DNA of 64,000 nucleotides from HGM11367 sp964600435. Lineage in GTDB: Bacteria > Bacillota > Clostridia > Christensenellales > UBA1242. This document shows, one piece after another, positions 16,048 through 24,272 of this stretch (the stretch's first letter is position 1; each line of letters starts with the position of its first letter). A program made the translations under genes and the position numbers. The stretch spans positions 1 through 64,000 of the forward strand of contig CAZRJB010000005.1 of the NCBI GenBank assembly GCA_964600435.1, read 5' to 3'. The notes beneath the pieces were generated by a model. It saw only the letters and a program-made list of their open reading frames with translations, did no database searches and was not told where the DNA came from.

Positions 16048-18096
16048 TTAATGTCTTCTTCTAGGAGCATTAGCTCTTGCTATGTCTTGTCCGGTTTCAA
16101 TACCAGGAACACCACTGAGAAGATCATTAGCATCATTAATCATACCATCTGCGGATTGAGAAACGAAAGAAGTTACACCTCCCACAGCACGTTTAAGCAT
16201 ATTAGGTTTTGCACGACTCTTTTCAATATTTTTAATTTTTGCTTTTTTAGAATCAACGGTTTTGTTATAATCTTTTAGTTTATCTTTTGCTTCACTATCA
16301 TGAGATACAGCTGTGTCAGACGTTGACATACGACTATATTCTCGTTCACCATAAATTCTTTTAAGATAATTTTCTTCATATGCTGCTTTTTCTGCGTCAT
16401 CTGTGATAGCATTATATTCAGCCCTACCACTAAGGACTCTCTGAACTTTTTGAGATACAGTTTCGCCACCATTAATGCCTGCAGCATCGAATTCAGCGGC
16501 TTCGTCTCTTTGTTGTTCAGCTGTACTCAATTCTTGTTGTACTTCATTTTGTTTGTTTTCAAGTTTTACATCGCGTTTAGAATCTAGCTTATCACTAATT
16601 TTTGAAGCAGTGGCTTTTGTACCTTTCATGCCCAATTTTGCACCCAAAATTGCTGGAGCAGCGGCAATTTTGGCACCTGCAACTGTTTTTCTAACTCCAG
16701 CTTTAAGGTCCCCCGTCATTTTGTTGCCGACTTCACTGGCTGCGGCATATGCATCGCCAGCACCAATAATGCTTGAGAACATTTTGTTTAATGAGTCCAC
16801 AGCATTAAATGCTGCCATAATAAAGAATGTAAGTAATATGTAATTTAAAATTTCTAAGTTTTCAAAAAATACAATTTGTTGACAAATTTCAATAAGTGGA
16901 GAAACAAGGTTTAAAGAAAGCACCATAACAACCAGCACGGCAAACTTAGAAATAAAAGTTTTACGCCAAGTGCCAAGTGCTTGACCATTGTCCAACGGCA
17001 TTAATGAAATTGAAATTGGAGAAATAACAAAAAGCCCGACAACTTCAAAAACCCTTTGCATTAAATATAATAAAAAGTTTAAATACATTTTTGCAATTGA
17101 AATAAGAGCAATAAAACCAATAATATAGTTAAAAGACCAAAGATTATAGAAATATAAAACAGCACTTACATTATATTTGCTTAACTGACCAATTCCACTA
17201 TAAGTCCAGCCTGCAAAGGGTATAGAACTGTCTTTAAAATAGTCCTCAACAAGTGTTTTGCTTAAAGAGTATTTGCCGTCTAGTTTTGCATTTATTGAAA
17301 AGCCAACATCAATAACATTGGCGGCAACTTTTTGACTGTGGATGTTGTTAAAAAGGCCAAGAACATTTTTTTCCTTCATAAGTAAATAGTAGTTTTCGGA
17401 ATTTCTTATTCGGTTGCAACCATAGGCACATGCTTTAAAAATTGATCCGCTAAAAGGTTGAGAAGATGTGGGAATGGTGTAGCCAAATATTTGATATGCC
17501 ATGTAGTATTTATCTACAGTTATGGAGCCAATGGGAACATCTTCTTCATCCGCTTCTGAATTGCCATTAATGATTTCTGAATGTGGTTGAAAATATTGTT
17601 CAACTTGAATTCCGGAATAGAAGGAGGAAGAAGAGGCTTGGTCAATTACTCCAACCAAAGCATTGCTTAAAAACATTCCAAATATGCAAGCAATTGGCAC
17701 AATAGCAAAAGAGAAGATTGCTTTAAAGAAATTTTTAACAACTCTAGATTTTGAATTGCCTGTTTTTTCGTCAGGTGCATATTCAAGCCTTATAATTGCA
17801 ATGATTGAAGTTATAAACAACATAAAAATGCCCAATGCAATCAAAGACCAAAAAACGGTTTGAATGGCGGGATATTTGCCTGTGAATAAAGCGTCTGTTA
17901 TAATTTTATAAACAGTGTCACCCTGATATGATTCACCGCTGATTGTGATTGTGTCTAACCCAGCAAGTTTTCTAAAACCAATTTGGCAAAGATCCATCAA
18001 AGACAACAAACAAGCAACAATAAAATATAAAACTTTTGGAATGAATACAAAAAAACCTTTTATTGTTTCTGTTATGGATAACAACATGTTAAACAT
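16048..18096 (-). CDS. VirB6/TrbL-like polytopic membrane protein
   Basis: The 682-residue protein has about seven hydrophobic segments (roughly 10-35, 80-104, 126-150, 335-355, 358-378, 390-415 and 425-442). A large outer loop with a C-x3-C pair (about 150-320) interrupts them. The last 230 residues are a soluble, alanine- and charge-rich tail beginning with the glycine/alanine stretch GAGDAYAAASEVGNKM. The late helix block followed by a long Ala/Lys-rich cytoplasmic tail is the typical layout of VirB6/TrbL channel proteins of type IV secretion systems, including those in ICEs of Firmicutes and Mollicutes. The gene has AGGAGG upstream, its own promoter (18186-18214) and its own terminator. 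No VirB4, VirD4 or relaxase lies within the window. The assignment rests on architecture and on the neighbouring VirB2-like gene. Confidence 0.65.
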   Translation of the reverse strand: MFNMLLSITETIKGFFVFIPKVLYFIVACLLSLMDLCQIGFRKLAGLDTITISGESYQGDTVYKIITDALFTGKYPAIQTVFWSLIALGIFMLFITSIIAIIRLEYAPDEKTGNSKSRVVKNFFKAIFSFAIVPIACIFGMFLSNALVGVIDQASSSSFYSGIQVEQYFQPHSEIINGNSEADEEDVPIGSITVDKYYMAYQIFGYTIPTSSQPFSGSIFKACAYGCNRIRNSENYYLLMKEKNVLGLFNNIHSQKVAANVIDVGFSINAKLDGKYSLSKTLVEDYFKDSSIPFAGWTYSGIGQLSKYNVSAVLYFYNLWSFNYIIGFIALISIAKMYLNFLLYLMQRVFEVVGLFVISPISISLMPLDNGQALGTWRKTFISKFAVLVVMVLSLNLVSPLIEICQQIVFFENLEILNYILLTFFIMAAFNAVDSLNKMFSSIIGAGDAYAAASEVGNKMTGDLKAGVRKTVAGAKIAAAPAILGAKLGMKGTKATASKISDKLDSKRDVKLENKQNEVQQELSTAEQQRDEAAEFDAAGINGGETVSQKVQRVLSGRAEYNAITDDAEKAAYEENYLKRIYGEREYSRMSTSDTAVSHDSEAKDKLKDYNKTVDSKKAKIKNIEKSRAKPNMLKRAVGGVTSFVSQSADGMINDANDLLSGVPGIETGQDIARANAPRRRH

Positions 18097-18185
18097 ATAA
18101 ACCCTCCTACTTTTTCAAATGTGACAACACAAAAGCAATCGTCAAAAACCGCAATTATTTCACAAAAGTTCCATTGATTATTTAT

Positions 18186-18214
18186 AGTATACCAAAAAGA
18201 GATGAATTTGTACA
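18186..18214 (-). promoter_or_regulatory. promoter of the VirB6-like gene
   Basis: On the minus strand TGTACA (18209-18214) and TATACT (18186-18191) are 17 bases apart, giving a leader of about 80 bases. Confidence 0.6.
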
Positions 18215-18355
18215 TAGTTTTTTTAAAAAATATTAAATTTTGTTAAATTTTAACAAACATTTTAAACAAAAAAATGTTATAAGACGGCTTTGTTTGCTGT
18301 TTATGGTTTAAAAAACAAATTAAAAACTGGTTTTTTGTTTGTTCAAATTTCGATT

Positions 18356-18425
18356 AGCCGAGGTTGTTGCAGTTATCAACTACTTATGATGTCTCGAGTA
18401 GTCGAGGTGGTTGCAGTTATCAACT
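18356..18425. repeat. two-copy direct repeat of about 25 bp
   Basis: GYCGAGGTKGTTGCAGTTAT followed by CAACT occurs at 18357-18381 and again at 18401-18425, with 19 bases between and only two mismatches. Each copy contains the small inverted pair GTTG/CAAC. It lies in the gene-free stretch 18215-18478, between the VirB6-like and VirB2-like genes. Two copies are not enough to call a CRISPR array, and an operator or duplicated fragment is equally possible. Confidence 0.5.
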
Positions 18426-18478
18426 TAAATTGTAACATCGCATAGTTTTTTTGTTTTAAGCTTAAACAGGTTTAACAA

Positions 18479-18510
18479 AAAAACCTTTTGGATTTCTCCA
18501 AAAGGTTTTT
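18479..18510 (-). terminator. terminator of the VirB2-like gene
   Basis: A perfect 14-bp stem AAAAACCTTTTGGA with a 4-base loop is followed on the minus strand by a T run. It begins 27 bases after the stop codon. Confidence 0.9.
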
Positions 18511-18536
18511 GCTATAACAAAACATATAACAAAGAA

Positions 18537-18902
18537 CTAGTTTGTTTTTTCCATTCCAAGCCAATCTGGAACATAGTTCAAGAATAAAGAAAGTAACAAG
18601 GTTAAACCAACTGCAATTGCAACGCCAAGCAAAACATTTATAACTCTTTTTTTAGCTTCTTCACGTTTTTCAGTTGAATCTGCCCTTGCCATTTGAACAC
18701 CTAAAACAATTGCATAAATTGAACCGGCAGCAGCAACCAAAAGAATAAGTGGCCATTTGATTTCATTAATAACGTCAATAACATTCTGAACCCATTTAAA
18801 ATTATCAGAAACTTCAGCCTTGCCACCAGATAATTCAGACGATGTTGTGTCAAGTGGGACACTTGTTAAAAAGGAACAAACTTTTGCTAAAATTAAATTC
18901 AT
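18537..18902 (-). CDS. VirB2/TrbC-like pilin-sized membrane protein
   Basis: The 121-residue protein has an N-terminal hydrophobic stretch (MNLILAKVCSFLTSVP) and two membrane helices. These are at about 46-66 (WPLILLVAAAGSIYAIVLGVQMA) and about 87-107 (VLLGVAIAVGLTLLLSLFL), with a short basic loop RADSTEKREEAKKR between. This is the size and two-helix hairpin plan of VirB2/TrbC pilins and their Firmicute relatives, in which the basic loop is cytoplasmic. The ATG at 18902 is chosen because the Shine-Dalgarno GGAGG precedes it, and the upstream in-frame ATG at 18917 overlaps that site. It is a single-gene unit with its own strong terminator, which would suit a highly expressed structural subunit. 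Alternatives are a holin-like or small accessory membrane protein. Confidence 0.65.
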   Translation of the reverse strand: MNLILAKVCSFLTSVPLDTTSSELSGGKAEVSDNFKWVQNVIDVINEIKWPLILLVAAAGSIYAIVLGVQMARADSTEKREEAKKRVINVLLGVAIAVGLTLLLSLFLNYVPDWLGMEKTN

Positions 18903-19211
18903 ATAAAAAACCTCCAAATATTTAATTTTATCTTTTGCAGAATATTAAAAAATATTCTTTCAAAATGAGATACGCAAGAATTAATAAAATGATTTTCTTG
19001 TGTTTATGATCATATATTAGCACATATTTTTTTAAATGCAAAACATTTTTATATTTTTTTTAAAAAAATTTTTTTATATAATAATTTGTTCAACATATTA
19101 ATAATTATTTTAGTTTACTATATAAAGAAACAAAAATAATTGTTTAAACAAATTAAGGCATGTTTTTGTTTGCAATATAGCAATTAAAAAAATTGTTAGA
19201 ACCATCATGTG
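18903..19211. other. leader and promoter region of the VirB2-like gene; no further gene
   Basis: On the minus strand TTGCAT, 16 bases and TAATAT lie at about 19014-19041, giving a leader of roughly 110 bases. The leader contains the hairpin AGAATATT-TTTT-AATATTCT (about 18944-18963). The rest is A/T-rich with no ORF worth listing. Confidence 0.5.
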
Positions 19212-19257
19212 CAAAAAAAAGCATTGCAAGTGGTAGTTTGCCATTTTACAATGCTTG
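19212..19257 (-). terminator. terminator after yajC
   Basis: AAGCATTG (249-256 side, minus strand) pairs with CAATGCTT around a 22-base loop and is followed by eight T on the minus strand. It lies just beyond the yajC stop. Confidence 0.7.
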
Positions 19258-19265
19258 TTTTTAAA

Positions 19266-19682
19266 TTATTCAGATTTTTGTTTTTTTGATTTTTTGGAAG
19301 AGTTTTTTGTTTTTGGTTGAACTTCTTCTTTTTCTGCTTTTGGTGCAGATTCATCAATTTTTGTTGATTGGTCAAGTTGTTCTGGTTTTGGTTCATCTGC
19401 CACGGCAACTTTTTCATCTTTGCCGGCAATATATCTCATGTCCAACTCAATGTCAATTTTTTCTTGAGTGCCAATTTCTAAAACGCAAACTTTTCCATAA
19501 CTTGTGTTGTAAATACGTTTAATTTTGCCGTATATTCCAATGTGAGTTATAACTTTGTCGCCCGCTTTAAAAGACTCCAAAATTTCTTTGCTTTGTTTTT
19601 CTTGCTTTTTTTGGCGAACTATTAACATAACATACATAATTACCAAAACTGCAAGAAGAATAACCCAATAATACCACTGCAT
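19266..19682 (-). CDS. yajC: preprotein translocase accessory subunit YajC
   Basis: YajC is a small membrane partner of the Sec translocon with SecDF. The 138 residues show the family plan. One N-terminal helix (WYYWVILLAVLVIMYVMLIV, about 3-22) is followed by RQKKQEKQSKEILESFKAGDKVITHIGIYGKI, where FKxGDxVxTxxGxxGxI is the YajC signature. The last 45 residues are an unusually long K/E/Q-rich tail beyond the normal 90-110 residues. The ATG at 19682 is favoured because AAAAGGAG lies just before it, and a longer reading frame from 19724 has no such site. Its secD/secF partners are not in the window. A terminator follows, so it is transcribed alone or at the end of a unit. Confidence 0.9.
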   Translation of the reverse strand: MQWYYWVILLAVLVIMYVMLIVRQKKQEKQSKEILESFKAGDKVITHIGIYGKIKRIYNTSYGKVCVLEIGTQEKIDIELDMRYIAGKDEKVAVADEPKPEQLDQSTKIDESAPKAEKEEVQPKTKNSSKKSKKQKSE

Positions 19683-19795
19683 TACAATATCTCCTTTTAA
19701 ATTTTTTATAACATATATTAACATTAAATGTTAAAAAATAACAAACAAATTTATCAAGTTAAGAGAAATATTTTGTTGATTTATATATTTTTTTG

Positions 19796-20764
19796 TTAAA
19801 TGTGAAAAACTCCAACGGCGTTTAAAATTAAAAACACATAATATAAAGCATAGATGCCCAACAGTGCAAAGCCTTGCCACTTAAATGTTTTTTTCTTTAT
19901 TATTGGTGGCAAAAGCAAAACAAGTGCCGACACAATGGCAACTGGCAAAGTAACATACATTGTTTCGGAGTCAATTAAAAGCCCACCGCTTAATGCACCG
20001 GTTAAGCCAACCAGAAGGGTAGAGTTTATTATGTTTGCTCCAATAATGTTTCCAAGGCCCAATCCTGGTTCTTTTTTTCTGATTGAGTTTATTGTGGTTA
20101 TAAGTTCTGGCAAAGATGTTCCAAAAGCAACAATTGTTAAACCAATAAAAAGTTCGCTAAGTCCAGCAAGTTTTGCCAAAAATTTGGCTTTTTCAACCAT
20201 AAAATATGCACCCACACCAACCATTGCAGCAGCAATAACAAAAATTAGCAAATGAAACCAAACCGAATGTTTGTTAGAATTTGCATCAAATTCTGGTGGT
20301 TCAGAATTTTTTGTTTTTACTGCATTAACAATGTTTATGGTTATAAAAGTTACAAAAACTGCAAGCAAAAAGCAAGAAGCAATCACGCTAATTTTTCCGC
20401 AAATACCAAAAACAAAAGTTGCAACCAGTGCCAAAATCAAAAGCAAATAGTCAAAGTGCCAACCACCTTTTATTATAAGAATGGTTGTGGCAAGCAAAAT
20501 GCCGCCAATAACGCAACCATTAAAAATAACAGAACCAACAGCATTTCCAACTGCAACATTGCTAGCCTGATTGGTTATTGAAAAAATTGTTACCAAAATT
20601 TCTGGAATTGTTGTGCCAATGCTAACCAAGGTTGCACCAATAATTGGTGTTGGAACTTTAAGTTTTTTTGCAATGGCAACCGAGGCATTAACAAAAAGGT
20701 CACCACCCCAAATGATTAATGCAAAAGAAACAATCAAAATAACAACCGCTAAAAAAATATCCAT
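19796..20764 (-). CDS. calcium/sodium antiporter, CaCA family (YrbG-like)
   Basis: This 322-residue, ten-helix membrane protein has the two inverted alpha-repeats of the cation/Ca2+ exchanger superfamily. The first is GATLVSIGTTIPE with GNAVGSVIFN (about 43-85). The second is GLTIVAFGTSLPE with GNIIGANIIN (about 205-250). The paired glutamates and polar residues of these repeats form the ion sites in characterised exchangers. The length equals that of E. coli YrbG. It would exchange Ca2+ (or a related cation) for Na+ or H+ at the cytoplasmic membrane. An AGGGGG Shine-Dalgarno site precedes the ATG. It lies upstream of yajC on the same strand, 113 bases away, with no terminator seen between them. 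Confidence 0.92.
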   Translation of the reverse strand: MDIFLAVVILIVSFALIIWGGDLFVNASVAIAKKLKVPTPIIGATLVSIGTTIPEILVTIFSITNQASNVAVGNAVGSVIFNGCVIGGILLATTILIIKGGWHFDYLLLILALVATFVFGICGKISVIASCFLLAVFVTFITINIVNAVKTKNSEPPEFDANSNKHSVWFHLLIFVIAAAMVGVGAYFMVEKAKFLAKLAGLSELFIGLTIVAFGTSLPELITTINSIRKKEPGLGLGNIIGANIINSTLLVGLTGALSGGLLIDSETMYVTLPVAIVSALVLLLPPIIKKKTFKWQGFALLGIYALYYVFLILNAVGVFHI

Positions 20765-20980
20765 AAAACCCCCTAGTTTTAAATTGTTATGTGTGAAAAT
20801 AGTTTACACATTTTGTGCATAATTCGCAAACAAAAAAAACAAACAACAAAAAACTTTTTGCAAAGATTGTTTTGTTTTTTTGCTCAAATATGTTAAACAT
20901 ATATACATATATATGAGATTTGCAAAGCAAATACAACATTAAAAAGAATTTTTTAAAACTTAAAGGAATACAATAAAAAA

Positions 20981-21940
20981 ATGAAAAAAATCTTAGTTGC
21001 AATTTTAATTATGTCTTGTTTGGTTTTTGCCGGATGTTCTAATGTTGGAACAGTTGGGCTAATTCAAAACTCAGACGGCTCGGTTGTTGAGTTTTACAGA
21101 ATTCCATATGCAGAAACAGAACTTTTAATCAATGGAATAACTTCGGCAGAAAATGAAAAAATTAAATCTGAGGCAAAACAAAAACTAGATGAGCATTTTG
21201 ACTTGTTTATTCAAAGTTATCAATTAAGAATTGACGAAAATCAATCTTACTCCGCCGAGCAAAAAGAAGAATTAAAAAACGGCGTTTCGGTTGTTAGCTC
21301 TTTTGAAAACGAGCAAGATAAAAACACCATGCTTGAATATATTCAGTATGAAATTCATTTTGCAAACTCAACCTGCTATTTAGAATTTAAAAACGCAAAT
21401 CAATTAATAAACGAACCAAAACAAGTTGTGGTAGAAAAAACACTTTTTACAACCACAACAAAAGTTGTAAAACATCCTGTGTTTGACAACATTGCTCAAA
21501 ACTCCATAACTCTTGGCAACTATGCGGTAAGTTTAATAGAAAATGTTGTTGTTGATGTTTTGGCTGGAGAAAATCCAACACAAGAACAAGTTTATATGGC
21601 TCAAACCAGATGGGCTTCTATCAAGTTGAATTTAAACTACAATGGCTCGGGCAGTGTGTTCTCTTATTGCTATGTTGTGCCATCTGCAAGGTTTCATAGC
21701 AATGCAGACAAGGTTTTAACTCAAAATGGTTACTATTATCATTTTTGGGAAGTAGATTCAGAAAACATTTCAAACCCAGAGCAACAAAAGGTTCAAATTG
21801 AATACTGGACAACAACGGCAAACAAACCAGTTTGGTATGCTGTTGCCGTTTTGGGTGGAGTTGTTACTATTGCTGTAACTTTTGTGATTTATAAAAAAAA
21901 CAAAAACAAACAAGAAAAAGAATTTAAGGATTTAATTTAA
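20981..21940 (+). CDS. lipoprotein with C-terminal membrane anchor, unknown function
   Basis: The N-terminus is a lipoprotein signal with lipobox VFAGC (cysteine about 19). The C-terminus carries a membrane helix (WYAVAVLGGVVTIAVTFVIY) followed by a basic tail KKNKNKQEKE. The roughly 250-residue middle domain is therefore held outside the cell at both ends. That domain has FYRIPYAE near its start and mixed alpha/beta character, and I do not recognise it. Double anchoring is common in small Firmicute sensor or cell-wall modules. The Shine-Dalgarno site is AAAGGA. The stop codon shares the TTAA palindrome with the stop of the convergent gene at 21937-22350. Confidence 0.8.
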   Translation: MKKILVAILIMSCLVFAGCSNVGTVGLIQNSDGSVVEFYRIPYAETELLINGITSAENEKIKSEAKQKLDEHFDLFIQSYQLRIDENQSYSAEQKEELKNGVSVVSSFENEQDKNTMLEYIQYEIHFANSTCYLEFKNANQLINEPKQVVVEKTLFTTTTKVVKHPVFDNIAQNSITLGNYAVSLIENVVVDVLAGENPTQEQVYMAQTRWASIKLNLNYNGSGSVFSYCYVVPSARFHSNADKVLTQNGYYYHFWEVDSENISNPEQQKVQIEYWTTTANKPVWYAVAVLGGVVTIAVTFVIYKKNKNKQEKEFKDLI

Positions 21941-22350
21941 ATTTTGCAGTATTCGCAAATTAAATCAATCGCTTTTTGAACAAATTCTAATTTTGGTTCA
22001 GATATGCAACAAAAATCACCAATTGCCATGCATAAGTTTGTTATGCTGGCATTTTTTAAGTCATGCAAATTGAAAATTTTGCAGGGTTTTGAGATTGATA
22101 AGGTTTTTGTTGCTTGAGGAAAAAGTTTTTTTAAATTGTTGGTTTTTATGTAGATTTTTTGTAGCAAATCAAATTGATTTTTTGCAAGAGCAAAGTTTGA
22201 TTGTTCCAGCAATAAAAGATTCATGTTTATATAGTTGTATGCATTGGAATAATCTGTTTTTTTTGTGCAAATTTGTTCACTATATTTTTTTGCAATCAGT
22301 TCAAATTGCTCTGGCGTGCAAAGTGCAAAATCATTATATTTATTATCCAT
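21937..22350 (-). CDS. hypothetical protein, 137 aa
   Basis: A mostly helical, cysteine-containing cytoplasmic protein (eight cysteines, several as CC or EYCKI-type) with no recognised family. Reading-frame statistics and its clean convergent fit, sharing TTAA stop codons with the lipoprotein at 20981-21940, support a real gene. No Shine-Dalgarno site precedes the ATG. TTAACA and TATATG spaced by 18 bases end about seven bases before it, so it may be another leaderless gene. Helix pairs such as FALAKNQFDLLQKIYIKTNNL suggest a small TPR-like bundle, but this is weak. Confidence 0.55.
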   Translation of the reverse strand: MDNKYNDFALCTPEQFELIAKKYSEQICTKKTDYSNAYNYINMNLLLLEQSNFALAKNQFDLLQKIYIKTNNLKKLFPQATKTLSISKPCKIFNLHDLKNASITNLCMAIGDFCCISEPKLEFVQKAIDLICEYCKI

Positions 22351-22459
22351 ATTTTTTCATATATGAGTTATGCGCAAATTTTGTTAAAAGGCGAGTTATT
22401 TAGAATTTTTTAAATAAAAAAACAAATCTTTATTTATTTTAATTGGCAACTTCCACAAA

Positions 22460-22519
22460 TTCGACAGTTAAATTTTAAATAGTTTTTAATATGACTAAAT
22501 ATTGATATTTTCGTCAAAT
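22460..22519. promoter_or_regulatory. Spo0A boxes upstream of spo0A
   Basis: A perfect 0A box (TGTCGAA on the minus strand, 22460-22466) and a one-mismatch box (TGACGAA on the minus strand, about 22511-22517) lie 70-130 bases before spo0A. The consensus TGTCGAA is known from B. subtilis. Autoregulation of spo0A by Spo0A is inferred. The rest of 22351-22587 has no gene. Confidence 0.5.
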
Positions 22520-22587
22520 TTTTCACTAACCCTTATAAAAATCATGATGTTACAATAGCCTTGCGTATTAGCAAACAGGAGTAAAAT

Positions 22588-23349
22588 ATGAATAACAAAA
22601 TTAAATTATACATTGCAGATAACTCTGAGTTAAAAGATGAACTCATTAAAGAATTACAAAAAAATGAAGATATAGAAATTGCTGGCAGTTCGGCTGACGG
22701 AAATTTGGCAGAAAAAGAAATTTTGGAATTGTGTCCAGATGTGGTTATTTTTGATATTGTTTTGCCAAATCAAGATGGTTTTGTTTTAATTGACAAACTG
22801 AAGTCGCAATTGCAAGACAAATGCCCAAAATTTATTGTGGCATCTGCTTTGGTTCACGAAGGCTTTATTTCAAAGGCAATTTCAATGGGGGTTAGTTATT
22901 ACATAAACAAGCCTTGCAAAACTTCAAGCATTGTTGACAGAATTAAAGATGTTTACACTCTAAAAACTTCTTCCGTTGATGTTGATGCAAGAAACAAATC
23001 TAGAGTTATTGATGAAAAAATTTCCAACATTTTTATAACGGTTGGAATTCCTGCACATATAAAAGGTTATCAGTTTTTAAGAGAAGCTATAAAAATGGCA
23101 ATTGATACACCCGAAATAATTAATTCCATAACAAAAAAATTGTATCCGGCAATTGCAGAAAAATTTGACACTAGCGCAAGCAAGGTTGAAAGAGCAATCA
23201 GACATGCAATTGAAGTTGCATGGAATAGGGGTAAAATTGAAAACATTAACTCAATTTTTGGTTTAAAGGTTTACACAAGCAACGAAAAACCAACAAATGG
23301 CGAATTTATTGCATTGGTGGCTGATAAAATGTTGTTGGAAGGGGCATAA
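22588..23349 (+). CDS. spo0A: stage 0 sporulation protein A, master sporulation response regulator
   Basis: Spo0A, once phosphorylated, switches on entry into sporulation. The 253 residues have the receiver domain (1-125) with the phosphoacceptor aspartate in VVIFDIVLPNQDG (about 56), the switch serine/alanine region VASALVHEG and the lysine in YYINKP. The C-terminal effector domain (about 145-253) is unmistakable: the VGIPAHIKGYQFLREAI start and the recognition-helix segment SASKVERAIRHAIEVAWNRG. This last motif is diagnostic of Spo0A and not of generic response regulators. Length is near that of clostridial orthologues (about 265-275). CAGGAG precedes the ATG, and 0A boxes lie upstream. A non-canonical hairpin (23357-23383) follows the stop. 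It marks the organism as an endospore former or recent descendant of one. Confidence 0.96.
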   Translation: MNNKIKLYIADNSELKDELIKELQKNEDIEIAGSSADGNLAEKEILELCPDVVIFDIVLPNQDGFVLIDKLKSQLQDKCPKFIVASALVHEGFISKAISMGVSYYINKPCKTSSIVDRIKDVYTLKTSSVDVDARNKSRVIDEKISNIFITVGIPAHIKGYQFLREAIKMAIDTPEIINSITKKLYPAIAEKFDTSASKVERAIRHAIEVAWNRGKIENINSIFGLKVYTSNEKPTNGEFIALVADKMLLEGA

Positions 23350-24216
23350 ACAAACAAACTTTCTTTTGTAGCAAAAGAAAGTTACAAAGAAAACGTGGGG
23401 GTTACGATTCCCCCACACCCCACAAACGTCCCTTGGCGGAGCAGTCCGCTGGGGATTTTTATGTTAGTTTAATTTGAGATTATATAGCCACATATTTTTT
23501 GGCATAATTATATATTTTTTTTGAAGAGCAATTCGCTGGGGGTGTGTGGGTTGATTTAACTACTTGCTTTAATTACACAAATTTGGCATATTTATATTTT
23601 TTATTATGTTTTTATCGTGTTTTGAATGTTTGAATATTTATTATGTTTTTTATCGTGTTTTGAATGTATGTAAACAAGTTTACACATTCACTCACACTCA
23701 AAAAAACATAAAGTGTGATGAATGCTTTGCTCGACCTTAAAAGGTGCTCGCAAATCATGTTTGCCTTGGCAAACTCCGTTGCACAGCAACGGCATCACAA
23801 AGGAAAATATTTAAATATTTTAAACATTATATTCTCACAGCAACGGCATCACAAAGGACTTGTTATAACATATTTATTAGGATAAGGATTGTTTTTTAAT
23901 AATATAATCGAAAAAGCACAAACCCCACGGCATCACAAAGGACTTATTTAAACTTTTCCCCTTGGCGGAGCAATCCGCTGGGGGATTTTATGTAGCATTT
24001 TTCGATGTTAAATATTTTATTAATTACGCAAATTTGGCATATAAATATTTTAAACAGCAAGCGAGTTTTGAATGAAGGAATAAATTTACCTTTATTTTTT
24101 TCAAAATGACTTGTTTTTCTTTAATTTTTTTTCCAAATGTTAAAAAATGACCTTATTGACTCCAGCCCCTTGCTTTTGGCACTAAAAGGCTTGTTTTAAA
24201 AATGAGAGTAATTTAG
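23350..24216. repeat. gene-free, repeat-rich intergenic stretch
   Basis: No gene is supported over nearly 900 bases. The stretch holds several repeats. These are an AACTTTCTTTT hairpin (23357-23383) and a GTGGGGG/CCCCCAC hairpin (23395-23416). Two near-identical G/C-rich palindromes with core GGCGGAGCARTCCGC lie at 23430-23454 and 23958-23984, plus a decayed third at 23526-23542. The 15-base word CGGCATCACAAAGGA occurs three times (23790-23804, 23844-23858, 23928-23942). Two copies of TTAATTACRCAAATTTGGCA lie at about 23569 and 24020. The palindromes and the TTAATTAC words keep the same order in both halves, so part of the region is an old duplication. Confidence 0.75.
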
Positions 24217-24244
24217 TTGACAAAAGCGAGGGGGGGGATAAAAT
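24217..24244 (+). promoter_or_regulatory. promoter with G8 tract in the spacer
   Basis: TTGACA (24217-24222) and TAAAAT (24239-24244) are separated by 16 bases that include eight consecutive G (24230-24237). It drives the membrane protein at 24273 and the BspA-like lipoprotein gene. Length changes in the G tract would alter the spacer and thus promoter strength. Confidence 0.75.
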
Positions 24245-24272
24245 AGGGTATCAAATTTTTTATGGAGGAAAA

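Noticed and set aside
18356..18425. CRISPR array
   Set aside because: There are only two repeat copies with a 19-base interval, and no cas genes nearby.
20787..21002. 71-aa minus-strand ORF upstream of the 20981 lipoprotein
   Set aside because: It overlaps the leader, ribosome site and first codons of the lipoprotein gene, and has no ribosome site itself.
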